The notes under the pieces are model-generated. The model was not told the origin of the DNA and did not search any database. It saw only the letters and a program-made list of their open reading frames with translations. From Progne subis subis (lineage: Eukaryota > Chordata > Aves > Passeriformes > Hirundinidae), in contig JAKJHU010000141.1 of NCBI GenBank assembly GCA_022316685.1, positions 62,001 through 126,000 on the forward strand: 64,000 nt of DNA. Reading direction: 5' to 3'. Position numbers and translations under genes: made by a program. Positions 1 to 11,725 of the stretch are shown in pieces; the first letter of the stretch is position 1; every line of letters begins with the position of its first letter.

Positions 1-170
1 GCTCCTGGCACGGCCTTCGCAGGGCACAGAGAGGGACAAACGCAGCAGCCAGCTGCCCAAGCCAAGAGGGATGAAGCCCTGAGCTTGGAGAGGACACAGA
101 ACAACCTGGGGCTGCTGGAGATCTGCCCCAACATCCCACCCGCAGCATCGGGCACGGCACAGGAGAGCAC

Positions 171-576
171 GAATCGAGGCATGGTTTGGGCTGGAAGGGA
201 ATCATAAAGCTCATCCCATTCCACCTCCTGCCAGGGGCAGGGACACCTTCCACCATCCCAGGCTGCTCCAAACCCCATCCAACCTGGCCTTGGGCACTGC
301 CAGGGATCCAGGGGCAGCCACAGCCTCTTTGGGAATTCCTTCTCAGCCCCTCACCACCCTGCCAGGGAACAATTCCTGATTCCCAATCTCCCATCCAGCC
401 CTGCCCTCTGGCAGTGGGAGCCATTCCCTGTGTCCTGTCCCTCCATCCCTTGTCCCCAGTCCCTCTCCAGCTCTCCTGGAGCCCCTTTTGGCCGTAGAAG
501 GGGTTCTAAGGTCTCCCTGGAGCCTCCCCTTCTCCAGGTGAGCACCCCCAGCTCTCCCAAGCTGGCTCCAGAGCAG
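171..576 (-). mobile_element. CR1 LINE 3' end, 5'-truncated
   Basis: Read on the minus strand this is a CR1 retroposon tail. The plus strand opens with the reversed CR1 terminus (a degraded gaatc octamer, then ggtttgggctggaaggga), passes the 'ccaggctgctcca' and 'gccttgggcactgcc' blocks typical of avian CR1, and ends in the 'ctctcctggagccccttt...ctccagg' block. About 400 bp of a family whose full length is about 4.5 kb, so no reverse transcriptase remains. It belongs to the subtype with 'ggggcagccacagc', shared with the copies at 5411, 9829, 34374, 40374 and 52764. CR1 assignment is certain; subfamily is not assigned. Confidence 0.93.
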
Positions 577-1335
577 AGGAAGTCAATATGTTTCCCCTCC
601 ATGTGAACGTAGTAGGAAGAAAAAATCATAAAGACAGGCATTTATCAGCCTTTGCTGGAGGTGTTACTTTGCATATCAAGCCACGAGGATGCAATTGTTT
701 CATTAGGACTTCACTGGTGTTTTTAACGTTTAATGAATCTTGGAGAACAGAGGAAGAAAATACTACAGGCGCTGCCGCAGCCAAGATAAATAGGTAAACA
801 TCCCCTGCCTGACATCAGTTAATGCATCACAGCTCTGCTCACTTAGGGCAGCCATGAAATCAATTCTTCAGTAAAAATAAAAAAAAAAACAACCCTCATA
901 TCCAAATCCGCTCTCACAATGGGAGCGAGGCAAGGGACGATGTGACGGGAGGGAAACTTCGGCTTGGCTGGATGCTCCAGGCCTCTCTTTGTCTGCTCCT
1001 CATGCCAAGCCCTGCTGAGGGCTTGGCTTTCCACAAAATGAGGGTTTTGTCATTTTTCCTCAAAATAAACAATCTGGCTTTTTAAAAACTTTCCCAGGAG
1101 TCAGCAGAGATGTGTTCCCAGCCTCTCAAGGACGCTTCATTGTCAGTTCCAAAAGCACCCCAGATAAACTGAGAGCAGGGATGGAGCTGCTAAGAAAAAG
1201 TAAAAACAAACTAAAAAAACCCAAGCTCTCTTTAGCAAAGCTAAAAACCATTTAAAATCACTTCAAATCCCATCTGATTTCTGGCTATACATCTGAGCCT
1301 CCCACTGTAAAGAGTAAGATCTCTACAGTCAAAAC
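577..1335. other. Single-copy non-coding DNA
   Basis: No gene, recognisable repeat or RNA seen. Moderately AT-rich with short A-runs (for example near 876-890). Confidence 0.6.
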
Positions 1336-1341
1336 CCAACC
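1336..1341. repeat. Left target-site duplication of LTR copy A
   Basis: The hexamer ccaacc directly precedes the LTR start TG at 1342 and is repeated exactly at 1729-1734. Confidence 0.92.
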
Positions 1342-1728
1342 TGTTACCCTGGTTTTTCTGAGCTTTCTTATTAGCCTTCTTGAAATTCATAATGGAGTCA
1401 GATCTTTTGGTTACTGTACAATATTAGAGCAGTTTTCTACCTTTTCCCACAGATGTAACATAAACAAATCCTTTGTTTCTCATTCTCTGTCCTTTGTTTG
1501 CATATTTCTAACCTGAAAAACAACTGTAACTGACAGTTGGTCTGGCCACTGAGGCTGAGGGGTGGAAACCCCAAAAAGCCAATCTTCTGCCAGATCCACA
1601 AATGTATAAAAAAGTAAAGAATAAACAAAGAGGGGCTTCCTTCTCTCTCCGCTCTCTCAGGAGTAGCTGGAAGAACCTCTGCTTGCAAATACTTATCTGC
1701 GTGTGACTGCTTGTGTGTCTCGGCGACA
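1342..1728 (+). mobile_element. Solo LTR, family 1 copy A (endogenous retrovirus)
   Basis: A 387-bp LTR starting TGTTACCCTGG and ending GGCGACA, so it has the TG...CA ends of a retroviral LTR. In order it shows a CCAAT-like gccaatc near 1578, a TATA-like tgtataaaa near 1603, and the AATAAA poly(A) signal at about 1620-1625, all reading on the plus strand. It is flanked by the perfect 6-bp duplication ccaacc. No internal retroviral sequence adjoins, so it is a solo LTR left by recombination between two LTRs. A 6-bp duplication fits class II (ERVK-like) elements. Two relatives lie at 21148 and 45102; copy C is roughly 90% alike by eye. Confidence 0.9.
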
Positions 1729-1734
1729 CCAACC
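1729..1734. repeat. Right target-site duplication of LTR copy A
   Basis: Exact second copy of the hexamer ccaacc. Confidence 0.92.
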
Positions 1735-4349
1735 GAAAACAGATTAATAAATGCCAGCTGAAGGATGAATTTGTGGTTTTGTATCAGTTCCCCTGGAAAA
1801 CCAAGACCAGATAACGCGCAGGATGCGCCTCGAGGATTTCCCCTTGGGTGGGCTTTGCTCAAGTCCCCTCTGTCACACACCTGCGTCACCCTGACCCTCA
1901 GACAAATGCCAGGACTTAAGGGATGACCACCCTTGTGGAGGCCCTGGCTGTGAGTTTGCTCAAGGGGCAGCACACCTCAGTTTCCAAGGGAAAGATGGAT
2001 GTGATGGATGGGCACCCAGAGCCCCCCAACCCAAAATCTCCACCTCCCCTAACAAGAACATTGGCTGCTATTCCTCCCAGAGCCCTGCAAACAGCAAGGA
2101 GAGGGGAAATACAAAGGAAGATGGAGCCCACGGGCTCTGGCTTGGCAGTAGAAACACCATCAGGGAGGAAGAGAGTCATGGATGTGGCTGAACGCTGCCA
2201 TCTGGACCCTGTGGTGCTCCAGCAGCTGCTGCAAATGCTGCTGGCCCGAGCCGGGCAAAATCCAGCAAATTCCACCCTCAAAGTCAACGCCAGCGGATGC
2301 TCAGGGCGCACAATTATCATCCAGAGGAGGAGACGGTCGCTCCTCTTCTAAACCTCACCTCTAAACCTCCTAAATCCCGCCCTGCTGCTGGGATAACAGG
2401 AGGTGGGAAGGATGTGACCTCCGCATCCCGTGGCAGCACGAGGAGATGCAGCCACCTCCGAGGGATTTGACAAAACCCCTCGTTGCCTTTTAGCCTCAAC
2501 AGCCTTGTTCTCCACTCTGCAATTAGAAGGGGTGCAAGGCAGGAGCTTGGGGATCCTGCGTGTCACAGAGGCACCTCGAATCCTGCTCAGGCTTTACAAA
2601 CCATTCCGGGCTTTTTCGGGCAGCAGCCGCCGATTCCGCAACAGCTTCCGTCTATTTTGGGCTCCAATTGATTGGCAATTTTGAAGAGCGCGCTGCAAAT
2701 TGCTCTGCTAATCACAGCAACTCCAGCCATGGAACTGTATTAAAATAACATCAGTGCTGAGACACAAAACTGAGATCAGCCAGGGAATGCTGAGCTCTGG
2801 AGCCATCATCCTGCCTGCCTGGAATGCTGCAGCCCCCCCAGCTTTCCCCTGCTCCGCAGTGATTCCAGATTCCAGATGGCTGCTCGCATCGATTCAACAA
2901 AAACAACACTCAGGGTTTCGGTATCTTCAGGAAAGAGAGTGGTTCTGTGGTGGCCATGGCCTTTCCCAGGCTGCAGGTGCCTTCCCAACACCACCCACAT
3001 TGGCACGGATCACGCTGCAGCTCCGCATCTCTGACGTGCCGAGTGTCAGCCACACCTGGGAAAGGCCATTCATCCAGCTGAAAAATAAGGCATCTCTCCA
3101 AGGAAATATCGCCAGGCACAGAAGAAGGAGATTTAAAATTCCTCTAATGCCAAGCTGTCTCTAAATCCTTTTAGTGGAGACAGGGAGAGACAGGGACAAG
3201 TGGGGGAAGGGTCTGCCTGGAGCACGTGGGTGCCACTGTCTGACCTCAAACCCTGCTCAGCTCCAAACCAACAGAGCCTTGCCAAGCACCCTCTGTGTCC
3301 TAACAGCCTGCAAGGAGAGTCTATGCCTCCATCCTCGGAGATGAAGATGGATGGATCCCTCCCCTCTGCACCACAGGTGAGATCCCAGCGCCTCCCACCA
3401 CGGTCTGGAGAGCTTGGGGGCATCAACTCCCACTCCAAAATGAGGAATCTCCCATCACGGAGACGCAACGAGACGGTGACGCTGCGCTGCCTTATTTTCC
3501 AACCCATCACTTCAGATTGCTAATGAGATAAAATTAAAACTTTCGGTCGGATAAACGAAAAAATCATCCTTCAAACTCCAAGCAGAGAAAGAGCCGTGGT
3601 TGTTTGGGTTCAGTGTGTGGTGCAGAGGGCAGGGTCCTGCTTGGGAAGGGGGGGACACCAGCAAGTGTGGGGAAACAGATCCCCAGGAGACGTGGATTAA
3701 AAATGTCCCGGCAGAAAAAAACAGCCTCCCGTGTGCCAAAGGGTTTTCCCACCACTGACTGTCCCAAAAAACCAATAAAGAGGGAAGGGGAACAATGCTC
3801 TCTCTGCTGGCTGGCAAACACAAAGGTGGAGATGGAAGGATAAATCACCCAGCTCCCCCTTCCACTGGTGAAATAGCCACCACAGCGGATGGAATCAAAG
3901 TCCATCGCCAAGTTCAAGAACGCGTTTAATGCAGATCTATTCATTTCAAGGAGTGTGTGCACAATGGAGAGCTTTCCCCTTCAAAAATTATTCCAAAATG
4001 CACGCCTGCTTTTCATTCTTCTGCGTCTTAACATTTAAAAAATACAGCATATTTGTAACGAAGACACACGTTGTATAAGCCACAGCCTGCTCTAAAAAGT
4101 AAATTTCACAAAGACTTGTCACGGTACAGGGACAAGGACCACTTGTTGATAAATTACTTTCACTCCCAGAGTGGAAAAGTCATATTTGTACACACCGTAA
4201 GTGGTGCTATTGTTGAGCAATTTGATGGAAGTCCAGCAAAACACGTCGTGCAGGTTTTTATTTAACCTCATTTAAATCGAATTAACCAACAGGGATGGTG
4301 TCCAGGGATGAAGCAGAGTCCTGTGCATAAATGAACCAAACGTATCACT
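1735..4349. other. Single-copy non-coding DNA
   Basis: No gene recognised. Open frames here (for example 1923-2351 plus and 2754-3164 plus) have no domain, and alternative frames of the same stretch are equally open. A short stretch at about 2595-2730 combines CpGs with AT-rich TAAT and ATTGATTGGCAAT motifs and could be regulatory. Confidence 0.55.
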
Positions 4350-4490
4350 GAGTGCCATTCAGCCTTTCCTTCAACACCTCCAGGGATGGGGACTCCACCA
4401 CCTCCCTGGGCAGCCCCTTGCAATTTCTGATCACCCTGACTGTCAAGAACATTTTCTTAATGTCCAGCCTGAACCAGATTTGGAGCTTGG
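4350..4490 (-). mobile_element. CR1 LINE fragment (old)
   Basis: Internal piece of a CR1 tail on the minus strand, recognised by 'cacctccagggatggggactccac' (read in two parts), 'cctgggcag' and the degraded 'attttcttaatgtccagcct' block. It lacks the terminal octamers and is more diverged than neighbouring copies, so it is an older insertion. Confidence 0.75.
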
Positions 4491-5410
4491 AACCAGATAA
4501 ACTTCACAGTCCCTCCCAAACCCAAATCACTCCGTGATTCCATGATTTGCTGATGGAAAGATTTGGTACCACTTCAAGAGCGACACATGTGCATAAAAAA
4601 AGGAAATAATAATGAAATCCCATAAAGCCAGTGTGGGTACAGAGCTGGAAGTGAAGACATTCAAACCACACAAGAGGCTTTTAAAATCAAAGTCAGAGTA
4701 AGAAGTGCATGAGGTAACTGCTGCCCAGGGAGAGGAGCTGGGGTTTGCTCCTCCTGAGCCCCAGGGATCCGTGCCAGGGAAACGCCACATCCACCTCACA
4801 ATGAGGAAGTTCATTTGGAAGATTCAGACTCCTGGAAATCAGTGCAGAGCTCCAGATCACGGAGATAACAGGCTGCCTAAAACTGACCTGGGATTTCATT
4901 AGAGCTGATAACGGTGGGAGAAAAACCCTTCCCAAATGTGCATTACAAATTCAGTCTGTAGAAAGCCTTTCAAAGGTATCTCGGTTAAAGCAAATGATGT
5001 GCAGGCATTTGATTTGCAGAAAATCAGGGATTCTGCCTCGGGGAGCAGTGGCAGCAGCTGCAGCTGGTGGGCATTGGAGGCTGCAGGGAAAGTGGGGCTG
5101 AGCCTTTGCCAGGAGGGACAGAAAAGAACCAAAATCTTTGTCCTGGACCTCTAGTGAACTCTACCCACAAAATCCAAAAGCAGAATTGATCATATCTTGT
5201 ATTTGCTGAAAAAAATACAGCTGGAACATGGGAGTTTGTGAACTCCAGCATGGAGGGTGATGATGGTGGGATGAGGAGTGGTGGGCAGTGGGCAGAGATG
5301 TGGTCACATGCAAGAAGTCACCGCCACTGCAGCTTTCCTCCTGATGCAGTGGAGATGATTTCCTGGCTGAAGGTGGTCTGGAGACACTGACACAGACTGA
5401 GAATAAGAAA
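4491..5410. other. Single-copy non-coding DNA
   Basis: Nothing recognised on either strand; no long homopolymers. Confidence 0.55.
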
Positions 5411-5870
5411 ACAGTTTGGGTTGGGAGGGACCTTAAAAATCATCCCGTTCTACCCCCTGCCATGGCAGGGACACCTCCCACTGTCCCAGGATGATCCAAC
5501 CCCCAGTGTCCAACCCGGCCTTGGGCACTGCCAGGGATCCAGGGGCAGCCACAGCTGCTCTGGGCACCCTGTGCCAGGGCCTCAACACCCTGCCAGGGAA
5601 CAATTCCTGATTCCCAATCTCCCATCCAGCCCTGCCCTCTGGCACTGGGAGCCATTCCCTGTGTCCTGTCACTGCAGGCCCGTGTTCCAAAGTCCCTCTC
5701 CAGCTCTCCTGGAGCCCCTTTAGGCACTGGAAGGGGCTCTGAGCTCTCCCTGAGCCTTTCCTCACAGGATAGGAGTTACATCACTTCCAACACCTTTTTG
5801 GCCTCCTCTGGACTCGCTGCAGCAGCTCCAATGCCTTCCAGCGCTGGAGGCAGCTCTGCAGGTGGGAAAT
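5411..5870 (-). mobile_element. CR1 LINE 3' end
   Basis: Minus-strand CR1 tail with a well-kept 3' region ('gtttgggttgggagggacc', 'ctgccatggcagggacacc'). It extends further 5' than most copies here, reaching the 'ggcctcctctggactcgctgc' and 'gctggaggcagctctgcag' blocks near 5800-5868. About 460 bp, non-autonomous. Confidence 0.93.
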
Positions 5871-6545
5871 ATCCACCCTTTGTCTTAGCAGGAGAGACGA
5901 GAGCAAAAACCCACCGAATGAACTCCAGAGCAGTGCATAAATTAAGTCCTAAACCAGTCCTCTAGCTGTGCCCATGGCTCTTGTTTAAGTAAAAGGCATT
6001 AGCACAGCATCTTAAAGTCACTTAGAGGATTCCTGGATCTCACCCTGGCGAGGTGACGCCGCGAACGGCGCTGCAGGCAGAGTCTGTTTTCCTGCCCTGG
6101 ATCTCCAGAACGGGGATTGGCATATCCAAGTCTATTTAAAGCGCAGGGGACAGGCTGCTCTCCCAGCAGGACAGGGCCTGCAGCAATCCAAAGCGACGGC
6201 TTTTGGCTCGCCACGCCGGAGAGGTTAATGGGGAAAGGTGCCGGATGGCGTCCCCCGGCCTGTTTGCTAAACCCACACGACATCCCTGCTAAAAACCTCT
6301 GAGCAGGAGCTGATAAATGGGCTGTGCTGAGCTCAGGGCTGCACAGCTCACGCTGCACCCCAAGAAATGTGAGAGGTTTCAAAAAGAGCCAATTTAGCCT
6401 GGGCACGGCGAGGTAGAAGCTGTCAGTGCCTGAGTGAGAACGGGAGCTGTCGGCTCAGCCAGCCCCTGGCGCCGATTCCAAGGGCTGGGGCTCTGCTCTC
6501 AAGGGTTTATTTACAAGTTTGGCGGTGTTTAAAAACATTTTGGGG
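5871..6545. other. Single-copy non-coding DNA
   Basis: No gene seen. A small CpG group lies at about 6045-6075. Confidence 0.55.
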
Positions 6546-6968
6546 TTGGAGTGAGTCCAGAGAAGGGAAGGGAGCTGGGGAAGGGCTGAGCCTGGAGAAG
6601 AGGAGGCTCAGGAGGAACCTTGTGGCTCTGCACAACTCCTGACAGGAGGGGACAGCCGGGGGGGATTTGGGATCTGCTCCCAGGGAACAGGGACAGGAGG
6701 AGAGGGAACGGCCTCAGGCTGGGCCAGGGGAGCTTTACACTGGGTATTCAGGACAATTCCTTCATGGAAAGGGCTGTCCTGCCCTGGCATGAGCTGTCCA
6801 GGCCAGTGGTGGGACCATTGTCCCTGAAGGGATTTAAAAGCTGTGTGGATGTGGCACCTGGGGACGTGAGGTTGTGATGGCCTTGGCAGTGCTGTGGGAA
6901 TGGTTGGACTCAAAGATCTGAGGGGGCTTTTCCTTCCTGAGTGATTCCATGATTTTCTGATTTTATGG
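6546..6968 (+). mobile_element. CR1 LINE 3' end, left arm of an inverted pair
   Basis: Plus-strand CR1 tail from 'gtccagagaagggaa' through 'gagaagaggaggctcagg', 'ggatttgggatctgctccc', 'gggatttaaaagctgtgtgg' to the terminal 'gattccatgattttctg'. Near 6570 about 40 bp of the expected CR1 sequence is missing, probably from deletion between two 'gagctggggaagg' motifs. It carries unusual variants ('agctttacactgggtattc') found in only one other copy, the minus-strand one at 12762-13164. Confidence 0.93.
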
Positions 6969-7040
6969 CTTCAAACAATGGTGCAAATTTGGTGCAGCTT
7001 AGGCACAGAAGAGAGAAGTTCAAACAAAACAGCTCTTTAA
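6570..7040 (+). repeat. Left arm of a 471-bp inverted repeat
   Basis: This segment pairs with 12690-13160 in opposite orientation. I count about eleven differences by eye (roughly 97% identity). The match does not stop at the CR1 terminus: the following flank, from 'ttttatggcttcaaacaatg' to 'agctctttaa' at 7040, is also shared. Similarity ends abruptly at 7040, exactly where another truncated CR1 begins. Confidence 0.88.
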
Positions 7041-7392
7041 CTGGCTCAGAGGGAACCTTGTGTCTCTGCACAACTCCCTGACAGGAGAGGACAGCCGGGG
7101 GGGATTTGGGATCTGCTCCCAGGGAACAGGGACAGGAGCAGAGGGAACAGCCTGGGCCAGGGGAGGCTCAGGGTGGATATTGGGAACAATTCCTTCACTC
7201 AAAGGTTTGTCCAGCCCTGGCACAAGGTGTCCAGTGGTGGAGTCCCCACCCCTGGAAGGATGTAAAAGCCATGTGGATCCAGCACCTGGGGACAGGGGTG
7301 AGTGGAGGCCTTGGCAGTGCTGGGACAGTGCCTGGACCTGGCAGTCTCAAGAGGGATTTTCCAGCCTGAATGAGCCTGTGATTCCATGGCCA
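7041..7392 (+). mobile_element. CR1 LINE 3' end, 5'-truncated
   Basis: Plus-strand CR1 starting inside the 'ggctcagagggaaccttgtg' block and ending at 'tgagcctgtgattccatgg'. Its 5' break touches the inner end of the inverted-repeat arm at 7040. It lacks the diagnostic variants of the previous copy, so it is a separate insertion. Confidence 0.92.
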
Positions 7393-7767
7393 TAGAAAAA
7401 CCAAGGCTCTTCCAGTTTCAAGCAGCAACCTGAGAGGTACAGCCTGCCTCACCCTTGGCTTAAAACAATTCATGGGATGGATTTAGGGCTTCTGCTTTGG
7501 GCTCATCCTCACCTGAAAAACATAAAGGTCTTGCCAGAGGAGTGACTTATCCCAGCAAGAATTAAGTGCTGTAGAAAAGAAGCAATTAAACCACTCACAG
7601 TGATTCAGTCCATAAAACATTTTCACTGCTATTTGTCTGGGAATAACCTGCTAGAAATGACAGACCCCACTTATGTGAAGCGGTGGGAATCCCCTGGGAC
7701 GAGACACCCAGGCATCCTGTAGTGCTCTGGTTGTGCACCCATCCCCAGCCAGGGCTTGCTACTCCCT
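7393..7767. other. Single-copy non-coding DNA
   Basis: Nothing recognised. Confidence 0.5.
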
Positions 7768-7798
7768 GCTGATCTTTCCAACCCTAATGATTCTGTGA
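7768..7798 (+). mobile_element. CR1 3'-terminal stub
   Basis: About 30 bp matching only the last bases of CR1 ('gatctttccaaccctaatga' then 'ttctgtga'). Extreme 5' truncation is common for CR1, so a dead insertion is likely, although chance similarity of so short a piece is possible. Confidence 0.6.
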
Positions 7799-9828
7799 AA
7801 AAAAACCTAACAGAAAGAAGGAAGGGAGCAACTGAAAAGCACAGCTCAAGGTGGAGACTTCCAAAGCTCACATCAGCTGAAGACATCTTTAAAATCTGAG
7901 AATATTAAATGTTTCCTGGCCTTTTTTGTTGTAGTAGAGAGGCCTGTATGAAGGAGATAACCCATCACAAACTGCTCTGGTACCTGGCCCAGAGAAGAGG
8001 GGCCAGGCTGGGGGTGCAGAGGATGCTCCCCATCCCTGAGCAGGGAGCTGCCACTCAAACACCTGGACAACAACCAAGCAGGGTGGGGAGGAACTGGGCA
8101 GAAACCTCTCCCAGTGGTGACTTTGGCTCCCCTACCCACCTTTCAGCTCCACACTGTCGCTCCAGGTGCAGCCTGGGCTCCCCCAGGAATCCTCCCCGCT
8201 CGGTCAGCCCAGGGACAGGCAGGAAATTTCCATGTGCAAGCCCTCCAAGATTTATCCAGTCCGGTTCCGTGCCTCAGTCTGCCAGATGACAAACGTCCTT
8301 GGCTCCCATTTACCTCAAGAAGCGCTGAGAGCCTTTCAGAAATTAAACCTCTTTATTCCGAGGTAAATGACGCATGTTTTGCCGCACAATCTCGTTCCCT
8401 ATTATCCCCCGTGCCCAGCACTGAATGCAGGTGTCACAGATGGTGCAACTCCATCCCACTAAAGGGTTTTCGCCCTCCTTTCTCGGAGCCAGGAATATTT
8501 TCTCTCAATAGCAACCAGATCTCTGGGTTGAATCGGCTCAGTCGTGTCAAGTCACTGCTGCAACTCCCCTGTCTACCAGCACAGATTTCCCTTACTGCTG
8601 CTTCTCCTGGCATGGATCTGCCAGGATTTCATTAGCAGATCCCTGATACCCCTTCCTTGGATAGCTGGGGAGGAAGATGACAGCGTTCCCCTCACTCCTC
8701 GGGCCCGATTGTGGGTGGGGAGGAGAAGCAGCACAGAATTTATGCTCGGATTTCGAAGGATGCGGTCAGTTTGGAACTCAAAGCGCTTCCATGGGGTTTT
8801 TTTCACCTCGGTTAACAATCCAGCAGCACTGCAGAGGGGAAGGATTTTAAATGATCTAAATTTAGTGCTTCCAGCTCGCCCTGTGTGATCAGCTCTGAGT
8901 GTTTGGTGTCTTTCCCAATGCTTGAGCTCCTGGAGCTGAGACCTGACAGTCTCACCTGAGCCAAAGCCTGTGCCTGGCCCATCCAACTGTAAAGGAATGC
9001 TTGAAAATATGAACCAAGTGTGACTTAGAAGCTCAAAAATCCAGCACACTCATAAAAGAAATCAGGATTTACTTTTTAAATTGCATGGTTTAAGCCAGTC
9101 TCACAATTTCTGAGCATTTAAGGATTCACCATGTTCCTTATCTTTTACCATTTATCCAGTCTGTCCATATTTTTTCCCTGAGTCCACTCTTACACATTCA
9201 CAGCTTCTGCAGTCCCTGCTCTGATTTACCTGCATGATGTCACCACTGCATTAAATGGTGTTGATTGGCTTGGAACTGCATCGTTCCCCTCTTTTTACAG
9301 AGGTTCAAAAAAGGCAAAAAACCGGTTCTGAATGGCAAGTTAAACTGGACTTAAAATAGCATGCAAAGAGCAGTTGTGTTTGGCACCAATTCCCCATCAA
9401 AGGTCCCTTTAACAGGCACGAGCACCTTCTCACGTGACAAAGTAAAGGAAAACAGAAGATGTGCAAGAGATTTTTCTTGAAAATCTTACAACATGAAGAT
9501 GCACGTCCATAAAAATACACCCCAGCAAGTTAGAATCTACTTTTTAAAACCACAGCCCTAAAATGGCTCAAATGGGTGAAAAAAACACTTTTTTTTTTTT
9601 TTTTAAATTGCATCTGGGCTGACAGCTTGAACACTGAGCTGCAGCCTGTGAGACAGAAATACCAACTTGCTCGTACCAGCAGTGCTGCTCCCAGTCGCTG
9701 TAATGATCTTAATCAAAGAGTATTGTGACAAAAAAAGGAATTCTGCTCTGCCTGCCTTTGGCATATCCTAAATATCAGTGTCCATATCCCACATGATGCA
9801 GCTGGAACAGAGAAATTCCCTCTGTGGC
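7799..9828. other. Single-copy non-coding DNA
   Basis: No gene recognised. The frame at 8114-8635 plus shows no domain. A T-run at about 9588-9604 is the only simple repeat of note. Confidence 0.55.
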
Positions 9829-10205
9829 GAACCACAGAATGGTCTGGGATGGAAGGGACCTTAAAAGATCATTTTGTTCCACCCCATCCATGGCAGGGAC
9901 ACCTTCCACTGTCCCAAGGTGCTCCAACCCTGTCCAACCTGGCCTTGGGCACTGCCAGGGGCAGCCACAGCTGCTCTGGCCTCACCACCCACACAGAGAG
10001 GGATTTCTCCCTAATCTCCCATCCAGCCCTGCCCTCTGGCAGTGGGAGCCATTCCCTGTGTCCTGTCCCTCCATCCCTGGCCCTCAGTCCCCCTCCAGCT
10101 CTCCTGGAGCCCCTTTAGGCACTGGAAAGGGCTATGAGGCTTCCCTGGAGCCTTCTCCTCTCCAGGCTGGACCCTCCCAGCTCTCCCAGCCTGGCTCCAG
10201 AGCTG
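9829..10205 (-). mobile_element. CR1 LINE 3' end
   Basis: Minus-strand CR1 tail beginning 'accacagaatggtctgggat' and running to the 'ctctccaggctggacc' and 'ctggctccagagc' blocks. Same subtype as the copy at 171-576; internally a little shorter around 9955-10000. Confidence 0.92.
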
Positions 10206-11261
10206 TGGCAGCATTCCCACAACTCCAGGCTGTCCCTCTGTGCCCGGCAGGAAGCCAAGGGGACAAACGCCGCCTCTCGTCCGTCCCCTCCTGCCATCCC
10301 TGCCCCAGACCTGCTGCCGGGAGCGAGGGCTGCTCTGGGCAAAGGAGACGTCAAATATTCATTAACACCCCCCGAGCTGGTGATTTCCAAAGCCAGGTGC
10401 TGGGTGGCCAGGTGGGATTCCCGTGCCCTGTGACACCAGGCACCAGCAGCTCCAGCAGCACCACAGGCAGGATCATCCCAGCAGGAATGGCCCCACCTCA
10501 GCAGCATCCCAGGCACCAAAGCAACAACCTTCTGGCGCTGCTGATGGTCCCTCATGGCGCTGTTTATTACTCAGCCCCAGGTGTTAATCCAGGTTTTAAA
10601 GAACCATCTCAGCCTGGCAGATGACAAGGGACAACCCCGGGCAGGATCCAGCCCTGCAGTGCTCAGAGCCCCACAGGAGCCGGTTCACCCCTGCTGGGAA
10701 AATGTCACGCTCTGATCCGGGGCACAGCACAACAGGTGCTACAACACGGGCAGGGAAACGTGGCGAGGAGGAGGAGGAGGAGGAGGAGAGCAACCCCAAC
10801 GGGAACAAACGCCTGCAGAGGGAAGGGAGACGTCCATTCAAACCCTGGGTCAGTTCCAAGGGAAGCTAAACGAGGTGAGGAAACAAACACCGTGCTCCTG
10901 CCTCCCTGCCGACCGCCGGATGCAGCGATAGGTCCTGGAAGTTCAGATAACGAAAGCACGACGTGCTGCGCTACTCCTGCCACGCACAGCCCCACGCGGC
11001 CACGGAGCTGCTGCAGGCAGGCACGCTGTGTCTGCAGCACTGCTGGGAAGAGGCTTTCCCTCTGCCAGGTAGAGCTGGAATGCCGTGTCTCCCGTGGGTG
11101 ACAGTGCTTTGGCAGAAAATGTTTCAAAACCTCACAAGCCCCCGGGAATCTGTGCCACCGGGGAAAAAGCGGGAGGAAGAGGGGTTGGAAGGCAGCCCGA
11201 GAGCTGGAAGTCTGGAATCTGGGTTTGAACCAATGGAGAAGCCAGAGGAGAACCACCTGGA
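10206..11261. other. Single-copy non-coding DNA, GC-rich
   Basis: GC-rich sequence without a recognised gene. The open frame 9824-10624 plus runs from the CR1 into this region, which argues that it is not a real gene. Scattered CpGs at 10905-11000. Confidence 0.55.
10764..10788. repeat. (GAG)n microsatellite
   Basis: About eight uninterrupted GAG/AGG units. It produces a poly-Glu or poly-Arg stretch in chance frames on the plus strand and poly-Ser on the minus strand. Confidence 0.9.
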
Positions 11262-11725
11262 GGATCATTGAGCTTGGAAAATGACCTCCGGCATCGCCAA
11301 GTCCAGCCCTTGCCTGGACACCATCATGAGAAATAAAGAACAGCATGAAGTGCCACAAACACTCGGTTTTTGGACACTCTCAGGGATGGGAACTCCACCA
11401 CTGCTCTGGGCAGCCTGCCCCAGTGATTGACCACTCTTCCAGTGAAGAAATTTTTACTGATATCCAACCTGCCCCTCCCCTGGCCCAGCCTGAGGCCATT
11501 CCCTCTCCTGCTATCCCTGTTCCCTGGGAGCAGATCCCAAATCCCAAATCCCCCTGGCTGTTCCCTCCTGTCAGAGACACAAGGTTCCCCCTGAGCCTCC
11601 TTTTCTCCAGACTCAGCCCTTTCCCAGCCCCTTCAGCCTCTCCTGGGGCTCCAGCCCCTTCCCCAGCTCCATTCCCTTCTCTCCAGCCCCTCCACGTCCT
11701 CCTTGTCCTGAGGAGAGGATCCATG
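11262..11725 (-). mobile_element. CR1 LINE 3' end, diverged
   Basis: Minus-strand CR1 starting at 'ggatcattgagcttgg', continuing through 'gggatgggaactccaccac', 'ctgatatccaacctgcccc' and 'gcagatcccaaatcccaaat' to 'cctccttttctccag' and beyond. The part at 11280-11370 is the most diverged. Confidence 0.9.

Noticed and set aside
9824..10624. Open frame of 266 codons
   Set aside because: Begins in antisense CR1 and ends in GC-rich single-copy DNA; composition dominated by Pro and Ser.
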